Positions 19,395 to 27,709 of a stretch of DNA of 64,000 nucleotides are shown here, piece by piece. Made by a program: the position numbers and the translations under genes. Position 1 is the stretch's first letter. Every line of letters starts with the position of its first letter. This stretch comes from Pusillimonas sp. DMV24BSW_D (GTDB lineage: Bacteria; Pseudomonadota; Gammaproteobacteria; Burkholderiales; Burkholderiaceae_B), in contig NZ_CP049990.1 of assembly GCF_011388195.1 (NCBI RefSeq), forward strand, positions 1,364,001 to 1,428,000, read 5' to 3'. The notes beneath the pieces are model-generated. The model saw nothing but the letters and a program-made list of their open reading frames with translations, made no database searches and had not been told where the DNA came from.

Positions 19395-19922
19395 ATGAAT
19401 CAATCATCCTCTGTCTTGAACAATAGTGCCCCCTTGGTGGGGGTTATTATGGGCTCTTCCAGCGACTGGGAGGTGATGCGGCATGCGGTTGATATGTTGA
19501 CGCAGTTTCAGGTGCCGCACGAGGTTAAGGTTATTTCAGCACACCGCATGCCCGCCGATATGGCGCAGTACGGCGCTGATGCGCGCAGGCTGGGGCTTCG
19601 GGCCATTATTGCCGGGGCGGGGGGCGCCGCCCATCTGCCCGGTATGATGGCCGCGCTTACCCCAGTTCCTGTTTTCGGCGTTCCTGTGCCGTCGCGCTAT
19701 TTACGTGGTGAAGACTCATTACTGTCTATTGTGCAAATGCCTAAAGGTGTGCCGGTTGCCACGTTTGCCATTGGCGAAGCAGGTGCGGCCAATGCGGCCT
19801 TGCATGTTATTGCCAATCTGGCCACAACAGATGCACGTCTGGCAGAGCAGCTGGATGCATTTCGCCTAAAACAAACGGAAGCGGCCCGGGCAATGGTTGT
19901 GCCTCCGCTGCAGTCTTCTTGA
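19395..19922 (+). CDS. purE: N5-carboxyaminoimidazole ribonucleotide mutase
   Basis: Class I PurE, moving the carboxylate of N5-CAIR to C4 to give CAIR. 175 residues. Hallmarks: GVIMGSSSDWEVMRHAV, VISAHRMPADM, and GAGGAAHLPGMMAA with its catalytic histidine; the end includes GVPVATFAIGEAGAANAAL. Located 64 bases after purC and 12 before purK, the enzyme that makes its substrate. Confidence 0.97.
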   Translation: MNQSSSVLNNSAPLVGVIMGSSSDWEVMRHAVDMLTQFQVPHEVKVISAHRMPADMAQYGADARRLGLRAIIAGAGGAAHLPGMMAALTPVPVFGVPVPSRYLRGEDSLLSIVQMPKGVPVATFAIGEAGAANAALHVIANLATTDARLAEQLDAFRLKQTEAARAMVVPPLQSS

Positions 19923-19934
19923 GTTGATGAGTTT

Positions 19935-21122
19935 ATGTCTGACGATCGCAACAACACAATCGTAAAGCCAGGGCAATGGCTGGGAATGATAGGTGGGGGT
20001 CAGTTGGGTCGTATGTTTTGTCATGCAGCTCAGCGCATGGGTTACAAGGTGGCGGTGCTTGACCCAGACGCCAATAGCCCGGCCGGTGCTGTTGCAGATT
20101 TCCATTTGCTCGCGGCATACGACAATGAATCGGCGCTGACCGAGCTCGCGCAGCGCTGTCCGGCGGTCACTACCGAGTTCGAGAACGTTCCGGCCGATAG
20201 TTTGCGGTTTATTCAGGCGCTTGGCTGTAATGTAAGCCCGTCGGGTGATGCCGTGGCGATTGTACAAAATCGAATCGAAGAGAAGGCGTTCATTCAGAAA
20301 GCGGGTGTCGAGGTTGCGCCTTATATTCCCGTACGTTCTGAAGATGATTTGCAAAGCGCGCCGGAATCTTTGTTCCCGGGCATTCTGAAGGTGGCGCGTT
20401 TGGGTTATGACGGAAAAGGTCAAGCAAGGGTCGCTTCGCGGGTGGAGGCATACGAAGCCTTTGTTGAGTTCAACAAAGTTGACTGCGTTCTTGAAGCCTT
20501 GATGCCGCTTCAGCGCGAAATCTCAGTTGTCATGGCGCGCGGCTATAACGATGAATGTGTTTTTTATGCGCCCGCTGTTAATGTGCATCACCATGGTATT
20601 TTGGCGGTTTCAAGCGCTTCTCCTCAAGCCGGTGAGCAGGATTTAAGCAATGCGTTGCTTGCTCAGGCGCGCGATGCCGCCGCCGGCATTGCCAGGTCGC
20701 TTGATTATCGGGGCGTATTGTGCGTGGAGTTTTTTGTATTAGACGGCGGCGTTCTGCTGGCCAATGAAGTGGCGCCACGTCCTCATAATAGCGGTCACCA
20801 CACAATCGATGCGTGTGTCTCAAGTCAGTTCGAGCAACAGGTTCGGGTTATGGCCGGTTTACCATTAGGTCATCCGCAGGCGCACAGTGCTTCGGTAATG
20901 CTGAATCTATTGGGTGACCTTTGGTTTAACGATCAGGGGCAGTATGAAGAGCCCGATTGGCCGGCCGTTCTGTCGCTTCCCGGAGCGCATTTGCATTTAT
21001 ACGGCAAGGCCGATGCGCGCCCAGGCCGGAAAATGGGGCATATTACCGTTGTTGCCGAATCCCTCCAGCGCGCAACGGATCAAGCTGACGAAGTAAAGCG
21101 TTTGTTGAAGCTGCCTTATTAA
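19935..21122 (+). CDS. purK: N5-carboxyaminoimidazole ribonucleotide synthase
   Basis: ATP-grasp enzyme making N5-CAIR from AIR, bicarbonate and ATP; PurE then rearranges it. 395 residues. N-terminal LGMIGGGQLGRMFCHAAQRM, ATP-grasp elements ILKVARLGYDGKGQARV and the metal-binding end LANEVAPRPHNSGHHTIDAC are typical. ATG at 19935, twelve bases after the purE stop, so purEK are cotranscribed. Confidence 0.97.
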   Translation: MSDDRNNTIVKPGQWLGMIGGGQLGRMFCHAAQRMGYKVAVLDPDANSPAGAVADFHLLAAYDNESALTELAQRCPAVTTEFENVPADSLRFIQALGCNVSPSGDAVAIVQNRIEEKAFIQKAGVEVAPYIPVRSEDDLQSAPESLFPGILKVARLGYDGKGQARVASRVEAYEAFVEFNKVDCVLEALMPLQREISVVMARGYNDECVFYAPAVNVHHHGILAVSSASPQAGEQDLSNALLAQARDAAAGIARSLDYRGVLCVEFFVLDGGVLLANEVAPRPHNSGHHTIDACVSSQFEQQVRVMAGLPLGHPQAHSASVMLNLLGDLWFNDQGQYEEPDWPAVLSLPGAHLHLYGKADARPGRKMGHITVVAESLQRATDQADEVKRLLKLPY

Positions 21123-21160
21123 GTACGGCCGTTAATATTAAAAGCATAAGCCATTTAAGC

Positions 21161-22231
21161 GTGAATACCCGCACCACTTATGACTCAATCCATCAAGCTG
21201 CCCAACAACTGCTGGCGGGGCGGCTGGTTGCGTTCCCAACTGAGACGGTTTATGGCCTGGGGGCGGATGCCGAGAGCCCTGAAGCGGTAGCGCGTATTTA
21301 CGCGGCCAAAGGACGGCCGTCCAATCATCCGGTTATTGTGCACGTTGCGCCAGGTGCCGACCTTTCCTATTGGGCCAAGAATATCCCCGACGAGGCGCAT
21401 GCATTGATACGTGCATTCTGGCCGGGGCCGCTTACACTTATCCTTGAGCGTGCAGATCATATTCCAGCCCAGGTCAGTGGCGGGCAGACTACCATCGGGT
21501 TGCGCTGCCCCGCGCATCCTGTTGCGCGTCAATTGCTTGAGGTTTTTTCAGCCCTGAAGAACGGTAATGGGGGGGTCGCTGCGCCGTCGGCGAACAAGTT
21601 TGGCCAGGTTTCGCCCACCCAGGCAAGTCATGTACGTGACGAGTTTGCTGGTCTGGACGAAACGGACCTCTTTGTGCTTGAAGGGGGCAGTTCTGAAGTA
21701 GGGATTGAGTCTACGATTCTGGATTTGTCTCGCCTTGAAAGCGTGGGGCCGGTTTTGTTACGACCAGGGCATATTTCCGCCACCGATATTGCCGGTGTAT
21801 TGGGGGTAATGCCGCGTGAGCATGCGGACGCAGCGGCGCCGAAAGTATCCGGCTCGTTGAAAGCGCACTATGCACCTCATACGCCGTTGTTATTGCGTTC
21901 CCGGGTGGATATTGATCGCCTTGTCGGCTTAGGTGTAGACGCGGTGTTATCGCTTGCCGGTTTGGACTCGACACTACGCGGAAACCAGCGCGTGGCGATA
22001 TTGGCCATCGGCCCGGTGGCCTCAGATTTAGGCGGGAAATCGGATGCCGGGTTTACGTGGGTGTCGGCAGCGGAAGACCCCGTGGCTTATGCCCGGGATC
22101 TGTACGCCAATTTACGACGCCTTGACCTTGGTGGTTTTGATTGCTTGTTGGTGCAGGCACCGCCCGAAGAGGCGGCCTGGCACGCTGTGCAAGACCGATT
22201 GAAGCGCGCTGCGGCGGCATTCAGCAGTTAA
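21161..22231 (+). CDS. Threonylcarbamoyl-AMP synthase, Sua5 type
   Basis: Makes L-threonylcarbamoyladenylate from threonine, bicarbonate and ATP for the t6A modification at tRNA position 37. 356 residues: an N-terminal YrdC domain (about 1-210; RLVAFPTETVYGLGADAES, AKGRPSNHPVIVHV, AAPSANKFGQVSPT) plus a C-terminal Sua5 domain (about 240-356), so it is the long Sua5 form and not TsaC. The start is GTG at 21161, 38 bases after purK, with a poor Shine-Dalgarno. Last gene of the plus-strand purine run. Confidence 0.93.
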   Translation: MNTRTTYDSIHQAAQQLLAGRLVAFPTETVYGLGADAESPEAVARIYAAKGRPSNHPVIVHVAPGADLSYWAKNIPDEAHALIRAFWPGPLTLILERADHIPAQVSGGQTTIGLRCPAHPVARQLLEVFSALKNGNGGVAAPSANKFGQVSPTQASHVRDEFAGLDETDLFVLEGGSSEVGIESTILDLSRLESVGPVLLRPGHISATDIAGVLGVMPREHADAAAPKVSGSLKAHYAPHTPLLLRSRVDIDRLVGLGVDAVLSLAGLDSTLRGNQRVAILAIGPVASDLGGKSDAGFTWVSAAEDPVAYARDLYANLRRLDLGGFDCLLVQAPPEEAAWHAVQDRLKRAAAAFSS

Positions 22232-22259
22232 CCTGCTTTTTGCGTGTGTCTCAGCGCGT

Positions 22260-22970
22260 TTATACACCCAGGTAGCGGGTTAAAAGCTCGGGTTGTTTTG
22301 ACAGGGTTGCACTGTCTTTTTCTTCCACCACGACACCTTTTTCAAGTACCACGCAGCGGTCGGTGTTGGCCAATACCTTGCGGAAATTCCGGTCGACAAT
22401 CAGCGTGGACACACCACTTTTACGAATGGTGTCGATAATGCGCCAGATTTCGGCCACGATAAGTGGCGCCAGGCCTTCAGTTGCCTCGTCAAGAATCAGG
22501 ATATCCGGGTTGGTCATGAGGGCGCGCCCAATTGCCAACATTTGCTGCTCACCGCCCGAAAGCTGTTGCCCGCCGTGGCCAAGGCGCTCAGTCAGGCGTG
22601 GGAAGGTTTCCAGTACACGATCGTAGTCCCAATCGTTACGGCCGTTCACGCCTGAACGAGCAGCAACCAGCAGGTTTTCGCGCACATTCAGGTTGGGAAA
22701 AATGCCGCGTCCCTCGGGTACATAGGCGACACCTTCACGTGCAACTTGGTAGGGTGCGGAGCGCGTGTGATCTTTGTCGCGAATAACGATATTCCCGCTG
22801 GTTGGGCGCAAATGGCCCATCAGGGTGCGAATAAGCGTGGTTTTACCCATTCCGTTGCGGCCCAGAAGACCAACCGACTCGCCCGCCTGAATTTTCAGAT
22901 TAACGTCGAAAAGAACATGGCTTGCGCCGTAGAAAGTATTCAACCCCTGAGCGTTGATCAATACGGTCAT
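22260..22970 (-). CDS. ABC transporter ATP-binding protein, LivF type
   Basis: 236-residue ATPase of a branched-chain-amino-acid-type (HAAT) importer. Walker A is GLLGRNGMGKTTL, the signature is QLSGGEQQMLAIGRALM, and Walker B is PDILILDEATEGLAP. The start overlaps the LivG stop by four bases (ATGA), so the two ATPases are coupled. In Alcaligenaceae this family imports amino acids and often aromatic acids. Because all five components directly follow benzoate-CoA ligase on one strand, benzoate or a related acid is the likely substrate (inference). Last gene of the left box block, convergent with sua5. Confidence 0.92.
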   Translation of the reverse strand: MTVLINAQGLNTFYGASHVLFDVNLKIQAGESVGLLGRNGMGKTTLIRTLMGHLRPTSGNIVIRDKDHTRSAPYQVAREGVAYVPEGRGIFPNLNVRENLLVAARSGVNGRNDWDYDRVLETFPRLTERLGHGGQQLSGGEQQMLAIGRALMTNPDILILDEATEGLAPLIVAEIWRIIDTIRKSGVSTLIVDRNFRKVLANTDRCVVLEKGVVVEEKDSATLSKQPELLTRYLGV

Positions 22971-23716
22971 TCGTCTTCTCCCAGGTAGGCCGTTTGTACT
23001 TCGTGGTTCGTGCGGATGGCTTCAGGGTCGCCATGCGCAATAACGGCCCCGTTCACCATTACGGTGATGAGGTCGGAAATTCGAAATACGGCATCCATAT
23101 CGTGTTCCACCAGCAAAATGGCGTGTTCTTTTTTGAGTGAGTCCAGCAGGTCCAACATGCGGTCGGTTTCTTCCGCCCCCATGCCCGCCAACGGTTCGTC
23201 GAGAAGCAGAACGGTTGGATGTGTGGCCAGGCACATGGCGATTTCGAGCTGACGTTTCCCACCGTGTGATAACAGCCCGGCGGTGTGGTCGGCGTATTCG
23301 GCCAAACCGGTTAGTTCCAGCGCGCGGTCGGCTGCTTCATTACTAATGCGGCAGTTTTTTGCGGGGGTCGCCCAGCTCCAGAATTTTTGGTGCTTGGCTT
23401 GCGCCGATAAACGGCAATTTTCATGTACCGTTAAGGTTGGGAAAATGGTGGTGCGCTGGTAGCTTCGGCCCAGGCCGGCACGTGCCCGATTAGGTTGGGG
23501 CCACCGAGTAATGTCCGTTCCGTTCATGATAATTGAGCCTTCATTGGGTGGAATTTCCCCGGAAAGCACATTGATGAGCGTGGATTTACCGGCGCCGTTG
23601 GTACCAATTACCGCGTGGACTTGACCCCGATCGAGGTCGACGGAAACATTGTCGATGGCGACCAGGCCGCCGAAGCGGCGGGTGACGTTTTTGGCCGACA
23701 ATAAGGTTTGTGTCAT
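22967..23716 (-). CDS. ABC transporter ATP-binding protein, LivG type
   Basis: 249-residue ATPase paired with the LivF-type protein. Walker A is VIGTNGAGKSTLINVL; the long LivG-type insert GRSYQRTTIFPTLTVHENC follows; the signature is LLSHGGKRQLEIAMCLA (LSHGG instead of LSGGE, a common LivG variant), and Walker B is PTVLLLDEPLAGM. Nine bases after the LivM-type gene and overlapping livF. Confidence 0.92.
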   Translation of the reverse strand: MTQTLLSAKNVTRRFGGLVAIDNVSVDLDRGQVHAVIGTNGAGKSTLINVLSGEIPPNEGSIIMNGTDITRWPQPNRARAGLGRSYQRTTIFPTLTVHENCRLSAQAKHQKFWSWATPAKNCRISNEAADRALELTGLAEYADHTAGLLSHGGKRQLEIAMCLATHPTVLLLDEPLAGMGAEETDRMLDLLDSLKKEHAILLVEHDMDAVFRISDLITVMVNGAVIAHGDPEAIRTNHEVQTAYLGEDE

Positions 23717-23725
23717 GCTTTACCT

Positions 23726-24724
23726 CTAGTGTGCAGCAGGTGAGCCGGCCGAAGAGCGGCGGCGGGCGCGAAGTTGTTCAGGCAGTCCGATTAAACCTTT
23801 GGGCATGAGCGCTACCAGAATAATAATGGCCAGGCCGAAGGTGAGATGCCAGTGAACGGCAAACTCGCCGAACAATGCTTGCGACTGGAATATTTCCTGC
23901 AGCAAAATGAGTGTAATGGTGCCGATAACCGCGCCTGAAAGCCGCCCCATACCGCCCAAAATAACCATGAGTAATACCAGGCCCGACTGTTCCCAGTTCA
24001 TCAGTTCAGGGTTCACATAACCGTCTTTGGCAGCATAAAGAATGCCGGCAAGACCACCCAAACCACTGGCAATGATGTAAGCCGTGAGCTTATACCCGAA
24101 TGTTGAAAAACCGGCTGCGCGCATGCGCTGCTCATTTACCAGAATGCCGGTAAGCGCAGCGCCGAAACGCGAACGCATGAGCATGGCAAGAAACACCCAT
24201 GTAAAGGTTAGGCAAACCAGCACAAACATGTAGAAAACGTAGGCGTTATCGAGATTTAGGATAACCCAATCACCAATGCGGAATTCGGGCCGAACGTACA
24301 AATAGATCCCATCGCTTCCGCCACCGATTTTGGTGTCGTGAAAGACGTAGTAAGCCATTTGTGCAAACGCCAGGGTGACCATAATGAAATAGACACCTTT
24401 GGTTCGCAACGACAGCGCGCCGGTAATCAGGGCATACACCATGGCGATCCCTATGCTGACGGGTAACATCCACAATAAATTGCCGGACTCGTATTCGGGC
24501 GACAATAAAGTAACCGCGTAGGCGGAGATACCGAAGAACGCGGCATGGCCAAGGCTGATGAGGCCGGTGCAGCCAACCAGCAATTGCAGGCTAAGCGCAA
24601 ATAATGAATAAATCATGATTTTGACGATCAGCGCAGTGTAGTACTCGGACGTGACCAAGGGCAGCAGCGCGGTGACGACAAAAAGTAGCAGGGGCAGAAT
24701 AAAGTTGCGTATCGAGGAGTGCAT
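23726..24724 (-). CDS. ABC transporter permease, LivM type
   Basis: 332-residue inner-membrane permease with about 8-10 hydrophobic segments. Typical stretches: LQLLVGCTGLISLGHAAFFG near residue 50, and LAGILYAAKDGYVNPELMNW then LVLLMVILGGMGRLSGAVIG, the EAA-like cytoplasmic loop that meets the ATPases. A basic, Ser/Arg-rich tail (LRARRRSSAGS) ends it. Five bases after the LivH-type gene. Confidence 0.92.
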   Translation of the reverse strand: MHSSIRNFILPLLLFVVTALLPLVTSEYYTALIVKIMIYSLFALSLQLLVGCTGLISLGHAAFFGISAYAVTLLSPEYESGNLLWMLPVSIGIAMVYALITGALSLRTKGVYFIMVTLAFAQMAYYVFHDTKIGGGSDGIYLYVRPEFRIGDWVILNLDNAYVFYMFVLVCLTFTWVFLAMLMRSRFGAALTGILVNEQRMRAAGFSTFGYKLTAYIIASGLGGLAGILYAAKDGYVNPELMNWEQSGLVLLMVILGGMGRLSGAVIGTITLILLQEIFQSQALFGEFAVHWHLTFGLAIIILVALMPKGLIGLPEQLRARRRSSAGSPAAH

Positions 24725-24729
24725 TGTTG

Positions 24730-25611
24730 TTAGCCTTGCTTGAAGAGCCCCTCGGGCTTGAATAACAGGATGGCGGCCATCATGACGTAAACCAGAACGC
24801 CTGCGGCTTGCGGAAACAGGACTTGGCCGAAGGTGTCGACAAAACCGATGAGCATGGCCGCAACGAATGCCCCTTTAATTGAGCCAATGCCGCCAATAAC
24901 GACCACAACGAAACAGATAATAAGAATTGAGTGGCCCATGCCGGGATAAACCGAAGACACAGGAGCCGCAATGGCACCGGCAAACGCCGCAAGCGCAACG
25001 CCCAGCGCAAAAACAATACGGAACAAGCGGTTAATATCGATGCCCAGAGAGTTGATCATGTCGCGATTACTGGCGCCGGCACGAATCATCATACCCAGGC
25101 GCGTGTGTGTAAGTAACCAATAAAGCAAGCCGGCAACGACCAGACAGACCACCGAAATGAAGAGACGGTAGGTGGGGTAAGTCATGATGTCGCCGAGCGA
25201 AATGGCCCCACTTAACCAGGACGGCGTATCGACACCATGAACGTCGTTATCAATAATGATGCTGCGCAGCTCTTCAAACACCAGGATAAGGCCGTAAGTC
25301 ATGAGGACTTGCTGCAGGTGATCGCGATGATAAAGATAGCTGTAAAAAGCCCATTCCAGGAAGTAACCCAGAATGGCCGACAAAATAACGCAGGCGAGCA
25401 GGGTTGTAATAAACCCGCCGCCCACATACTGTTCAACAAGAGGCCCTAGCGCGAAGGCCATGTAGGCGCCGATCATGTAGAAGCTGCCATGAGCCAGGTT
25501 GATGATGCCCATGATGCCGAAAATGAGTGTTAGCCCACTGGCAACCAGGAAGAGCAGTAGCCCGTACTGGACAGCGTTCAGACATTGAATAAGGAAAATG
25601 ACCGGATCCAC
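24730..25611 (-). CDS. ABC transporter permease, LivH type
   Basis: 293-residue permease partner of the LivM-type subunit. Family segments: GLTLIFGIMGIINLAHGSFY (residues ~26-45), and CFVVVVIGGIGSIKGAFVAA as the conserved cytoplasmic loop. The start codon is GTG at 25611, set by a strong AAAGGAGG a few bases upstream; no in-frame ATG fits. 35 bases after the binding-protein gene. Confidence 0.92.
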   Translation of the reverse strand: MDPVIFLIQCLNAVQYGLLLFLVASGLTLIFGIMGIINLAHGSFYMIGAYMAFALGPLVEQYVGGGFITTLLACVILSAILGYFLEWAFYSYLYHRDHLQQVLMTYGLILVFEELRSIIIDNDVHGVDTPSWLSGAISLGDIMTYPTYRLFISVVCLVVAGLLYWLLTHTRLGMMIRAGASNRDMINSLGIDINRLFRIVFALGVALAAFAGAIAAPVSSVYPGMGHSILIICFVVVVIGGIGSIKGAFVAAMLIGFVDTFGQVLFPQAAGVLVYVMMAAILLFKPEGLFKQG

Positions 25612-25646
25612 ATGGCCTCCTTTAGTATTGTTTTTTTATAGGGTGA

Positions 25647-26807
25647 TTACATTAGTTTGCAGCCGCGGCTGGGGTCAGCCAGATCCTCAACCGCGATTTT
25701 CACAGGAACGTTTTCCATGCCTTTAACTTCGCGCAGGTAGAAATCCTGAACGGGGTTGCCGGATTTGGAGATGGTGAAATCGCCGCGTGGGCTCTTGATG
25801 GTTGCATTGCGGATGGCATCGCGCATTTGGTCTTTCTTGCTGATATCGCCGTCAACCGCTTCCATACCGGCCGCCAGCATTTGTGCTGCGTCGTAACCCT
25901 GAACCGCATATACATCAGGTGGTAGATCGGGATACTTCTCGGAATAGTTCTCGCGGAACTCTTTGTCGAGGTCGTTATCCAATCCATCGGCGTAGTGCAG
26001 CGCAGTGCGCAAGCCCTGAGCGGACTCACCTTGTGCTTTAAGCGTCCCGTCGGTCAGGAAGCCGGCGCCAACCAGAGGGATTTGATCTTTAAGACCTGCG
26101 GCTGCGTAATCCTGTACGAATTTCACTGCGCCACCGCCTGCAAAGAACGTATAGACGACGTCAGGCTTGATCGAAGCGATTTCCGTGAGCAGCGGCTGGA
26201 ACTCAACCTGGGGGAAAGGCAGGGTCAGGTGTTCAACAACTTCGCCGCCGCCTTTTTCGAATGCTTCCTTGAAGCCGTCAGTGGACTCTTTGCCCGCGGC
26301 GTAGTTCCAGGAAATGGTTACGGCCTTCTTGTGACCATCTTCCGCAGCGACAACACCCATGGCGTAGCCAGGTTGCCAGTTCGAAAATGAAGAGCGGAAG
26401 ACGTTCTTGCTGCACAGTGGTCCGGTAATGGCAACGGCGCCGGCATTCGGAATAATGAGGGTAACGTCGTTCTCGGTGGCTGCTTTGGCCAGGGCCATGG
26501 CCACACCGGAGTGAACCGTACCGATCAGAACATCGACGTTGTCGCGTTTGATCAGGCGGTTGGCGTTATCGGGGCCTTTGGATGGGTTGGACTCATCGTC
26601 GACGCGGAAATAGGTGACTTCCTGACCGGCAAGTTTGCCACCTTGTTCTTCCACATACATTTTGAAACCGTTTTCAATGGCTTCACCCAATTGAGCATAG
26701 GTGCCGCTATAAGGCAACATAAAGCCCACTTTGACTTCGGCCGACGCAGCGCCTGCGCCGAATGCGAGAGAAAGGGCGAGTGCGGTGCCCGTTAAGACTT
26801 TCTTCAT
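25647..26807 (-). CDS. ABC transporter substrate-binding protein (LivK-like, aromatic acid candidate)
   Basis: Periplasmic binding protein of about 386 residues. The start MKKVLTGTALALSLAF with cleavage after GAASA is a clear Sec signal peptide; AAGGAG lies 8 bases before this ATG (26807). A longer frame upstream to 26876 has no such support. The mature protein starts EVKVGFMLPYSGTYAQLGEA, the standard type I periplasmic-binding fold, with ALAKAATENDVTLIIPNAGA in the middle. Ligand unknown; position behind benzoate-CoA ligase suggests benzoate or a related aromatic acid. A 65-base gap before it may allow extra transcription of this high-demand component. Confidence 0.9.
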   Translation of the reverse strand: MKKVLTGTALALSLAFGAGAASAEVKVGFMLPYSGTYAQLGEAIENGFKMYVEEQGGKLAGQEVTYFRVDDESNPSKGPDNANRLIKRDNVDVLIGTVHSGVAMALAKAATENDVTLIIPNAGAVAITGPLCSKNVFRSSFSNWQPGYAMGVVAAEDGHKKAVTISWNYAAGKESTDGFKEAFEKGGGEVVEHLTLPFPQVEFQPLLTEIASIKPDVVYTFFAGGGAVKFVQDYAAAGLKDQIPLVGAGFLTDGTLKAQGESAQGLRTALHYADGLDNDLDKEFRENYSEKYPDLPPDVYAVQGYDAAQMLAAGMEAVDGDISKKDQMRDAIRNATIKSPRGDFTISKSGNPVQDFYLREVKGMENVPVKIAVEDLADPSRGCKLM

Positions 26808-26872
26808 TGTGTCTACTCCTTGGTGTTGTAAAGGTACTGCTATGGCTGCGCATAGGCGCAATAAAAACAGGT

Positions 26873-27700
26873 TCACGGGTTGGTGGGTGATGTTTCGTTC
26901 AGTTTTTGTATGAAAGCCACCAACGCCTGGTTCAGGACTTCCGGCTGATCTTTATGGGGAGAATGACGGCAATCATCAATAATACAGAGTTCTGTGTGCG
27001 ACACTATCCGTTGTATCCCTTGGATTTGGGCCAGTGTGCCGTACTCGTCGTTTTTCCCCTGAATCGCCAGAACAGGGCATTGGATTTTGGGCAAATAGGC
27101 TTCAATGTTCCAGTATTTGAATTCGGGGTTAAGCCAGATGTCGTTCCAACCCCAGAATGCCGAGTCGGGGTTCTGATGATAACGGGAGAAGCGTTGTGGC
27201 AGATCAGTGTTCAGGTATGCTTCACGTGCTTGCTCAATGCTGGTTGTTGTGACATCTTCAACAAAAATATGGGGCGCCGCTACTGCAATGGCCTTGGGGC
27301 GGCTGGGGTACATCGCCGCATAAAGCAGCGCAATGGAGCCGCCGTCGCTGTGTCCGAACAAAATAGGCCGCTCGTGCTCCATATTCAGCGCTTTCAACAG
27401 GGCCGGCAAGGCCTTTTCCGCTTGTGTATGCATGTAACTAAGCGGCCATTTTTCCTCGGGAGGGCGGGGAGTACTGGCGCCGTAACCATAGCGCGAATAC
27501 ACCAGGCCACGGCAGTTGGCTTGTTCGCAAAGTTGCGCCGGCCAATCGCGCCACAAGGCAACAGAACCCAACCCCTCGTGCAGAAAAATAATCAGGTCCC
27601 GGTCGGTTTTCTCGGGCGAGATGAACTGGCATTCCAGCTCATAATCGCGATCGTCGATGTGAATGGGGACTTGGCGGTGGGTGATGGACAGATTACTCAT
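26873..27700 (-). CDS. Alpha/beta hydrolase of the box cluster
   Basis: 275-residue alpha/beta-fold hydrolase. Oxyanion region HEGLGSVALWRDWP (residues ~41-54), nucleophile elbow G116-H-S118-D-G-G with S118 as the likely nucleophile, and a C-terminal DDCRHSPHKDQPE holding the candidate catalytic histidine. No signal peptide, so cytoplasmic. It lies 9 bases after the ligase gene, in the same unit. A role as thioesterase relieving CoA trapping, or in cutting a benzoate ester, is possible, but sequence does not decide this. Confidence 0.8.
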   Translation of the reverse strand: MSNLSITHRQVPIHIDDRDYELECQFISPEKTDRDLIIFLHEGLGSVALWRDWPAQLCEQANCRGLVYSRYGYGASTPRPPEEKWPLSYMHTQAEKALPALLKALNMEHERPILFGHSDGGSIALLYAAMYPSRPKAIAVAAPHIFVEDVTTTSIEQAREAYLNTDLPQRFSRYHQNPDSAFWGWNDIWLNPEFKYWNIEAYLPKIQCPVLAIQGKNDEYGTLAQIQGIQRIVSHTELCIIDDCRHSPHKDQPEVLNQALVAFIQKLNETSPTNP

Positions 27701-27709
27701 GTTGAAATC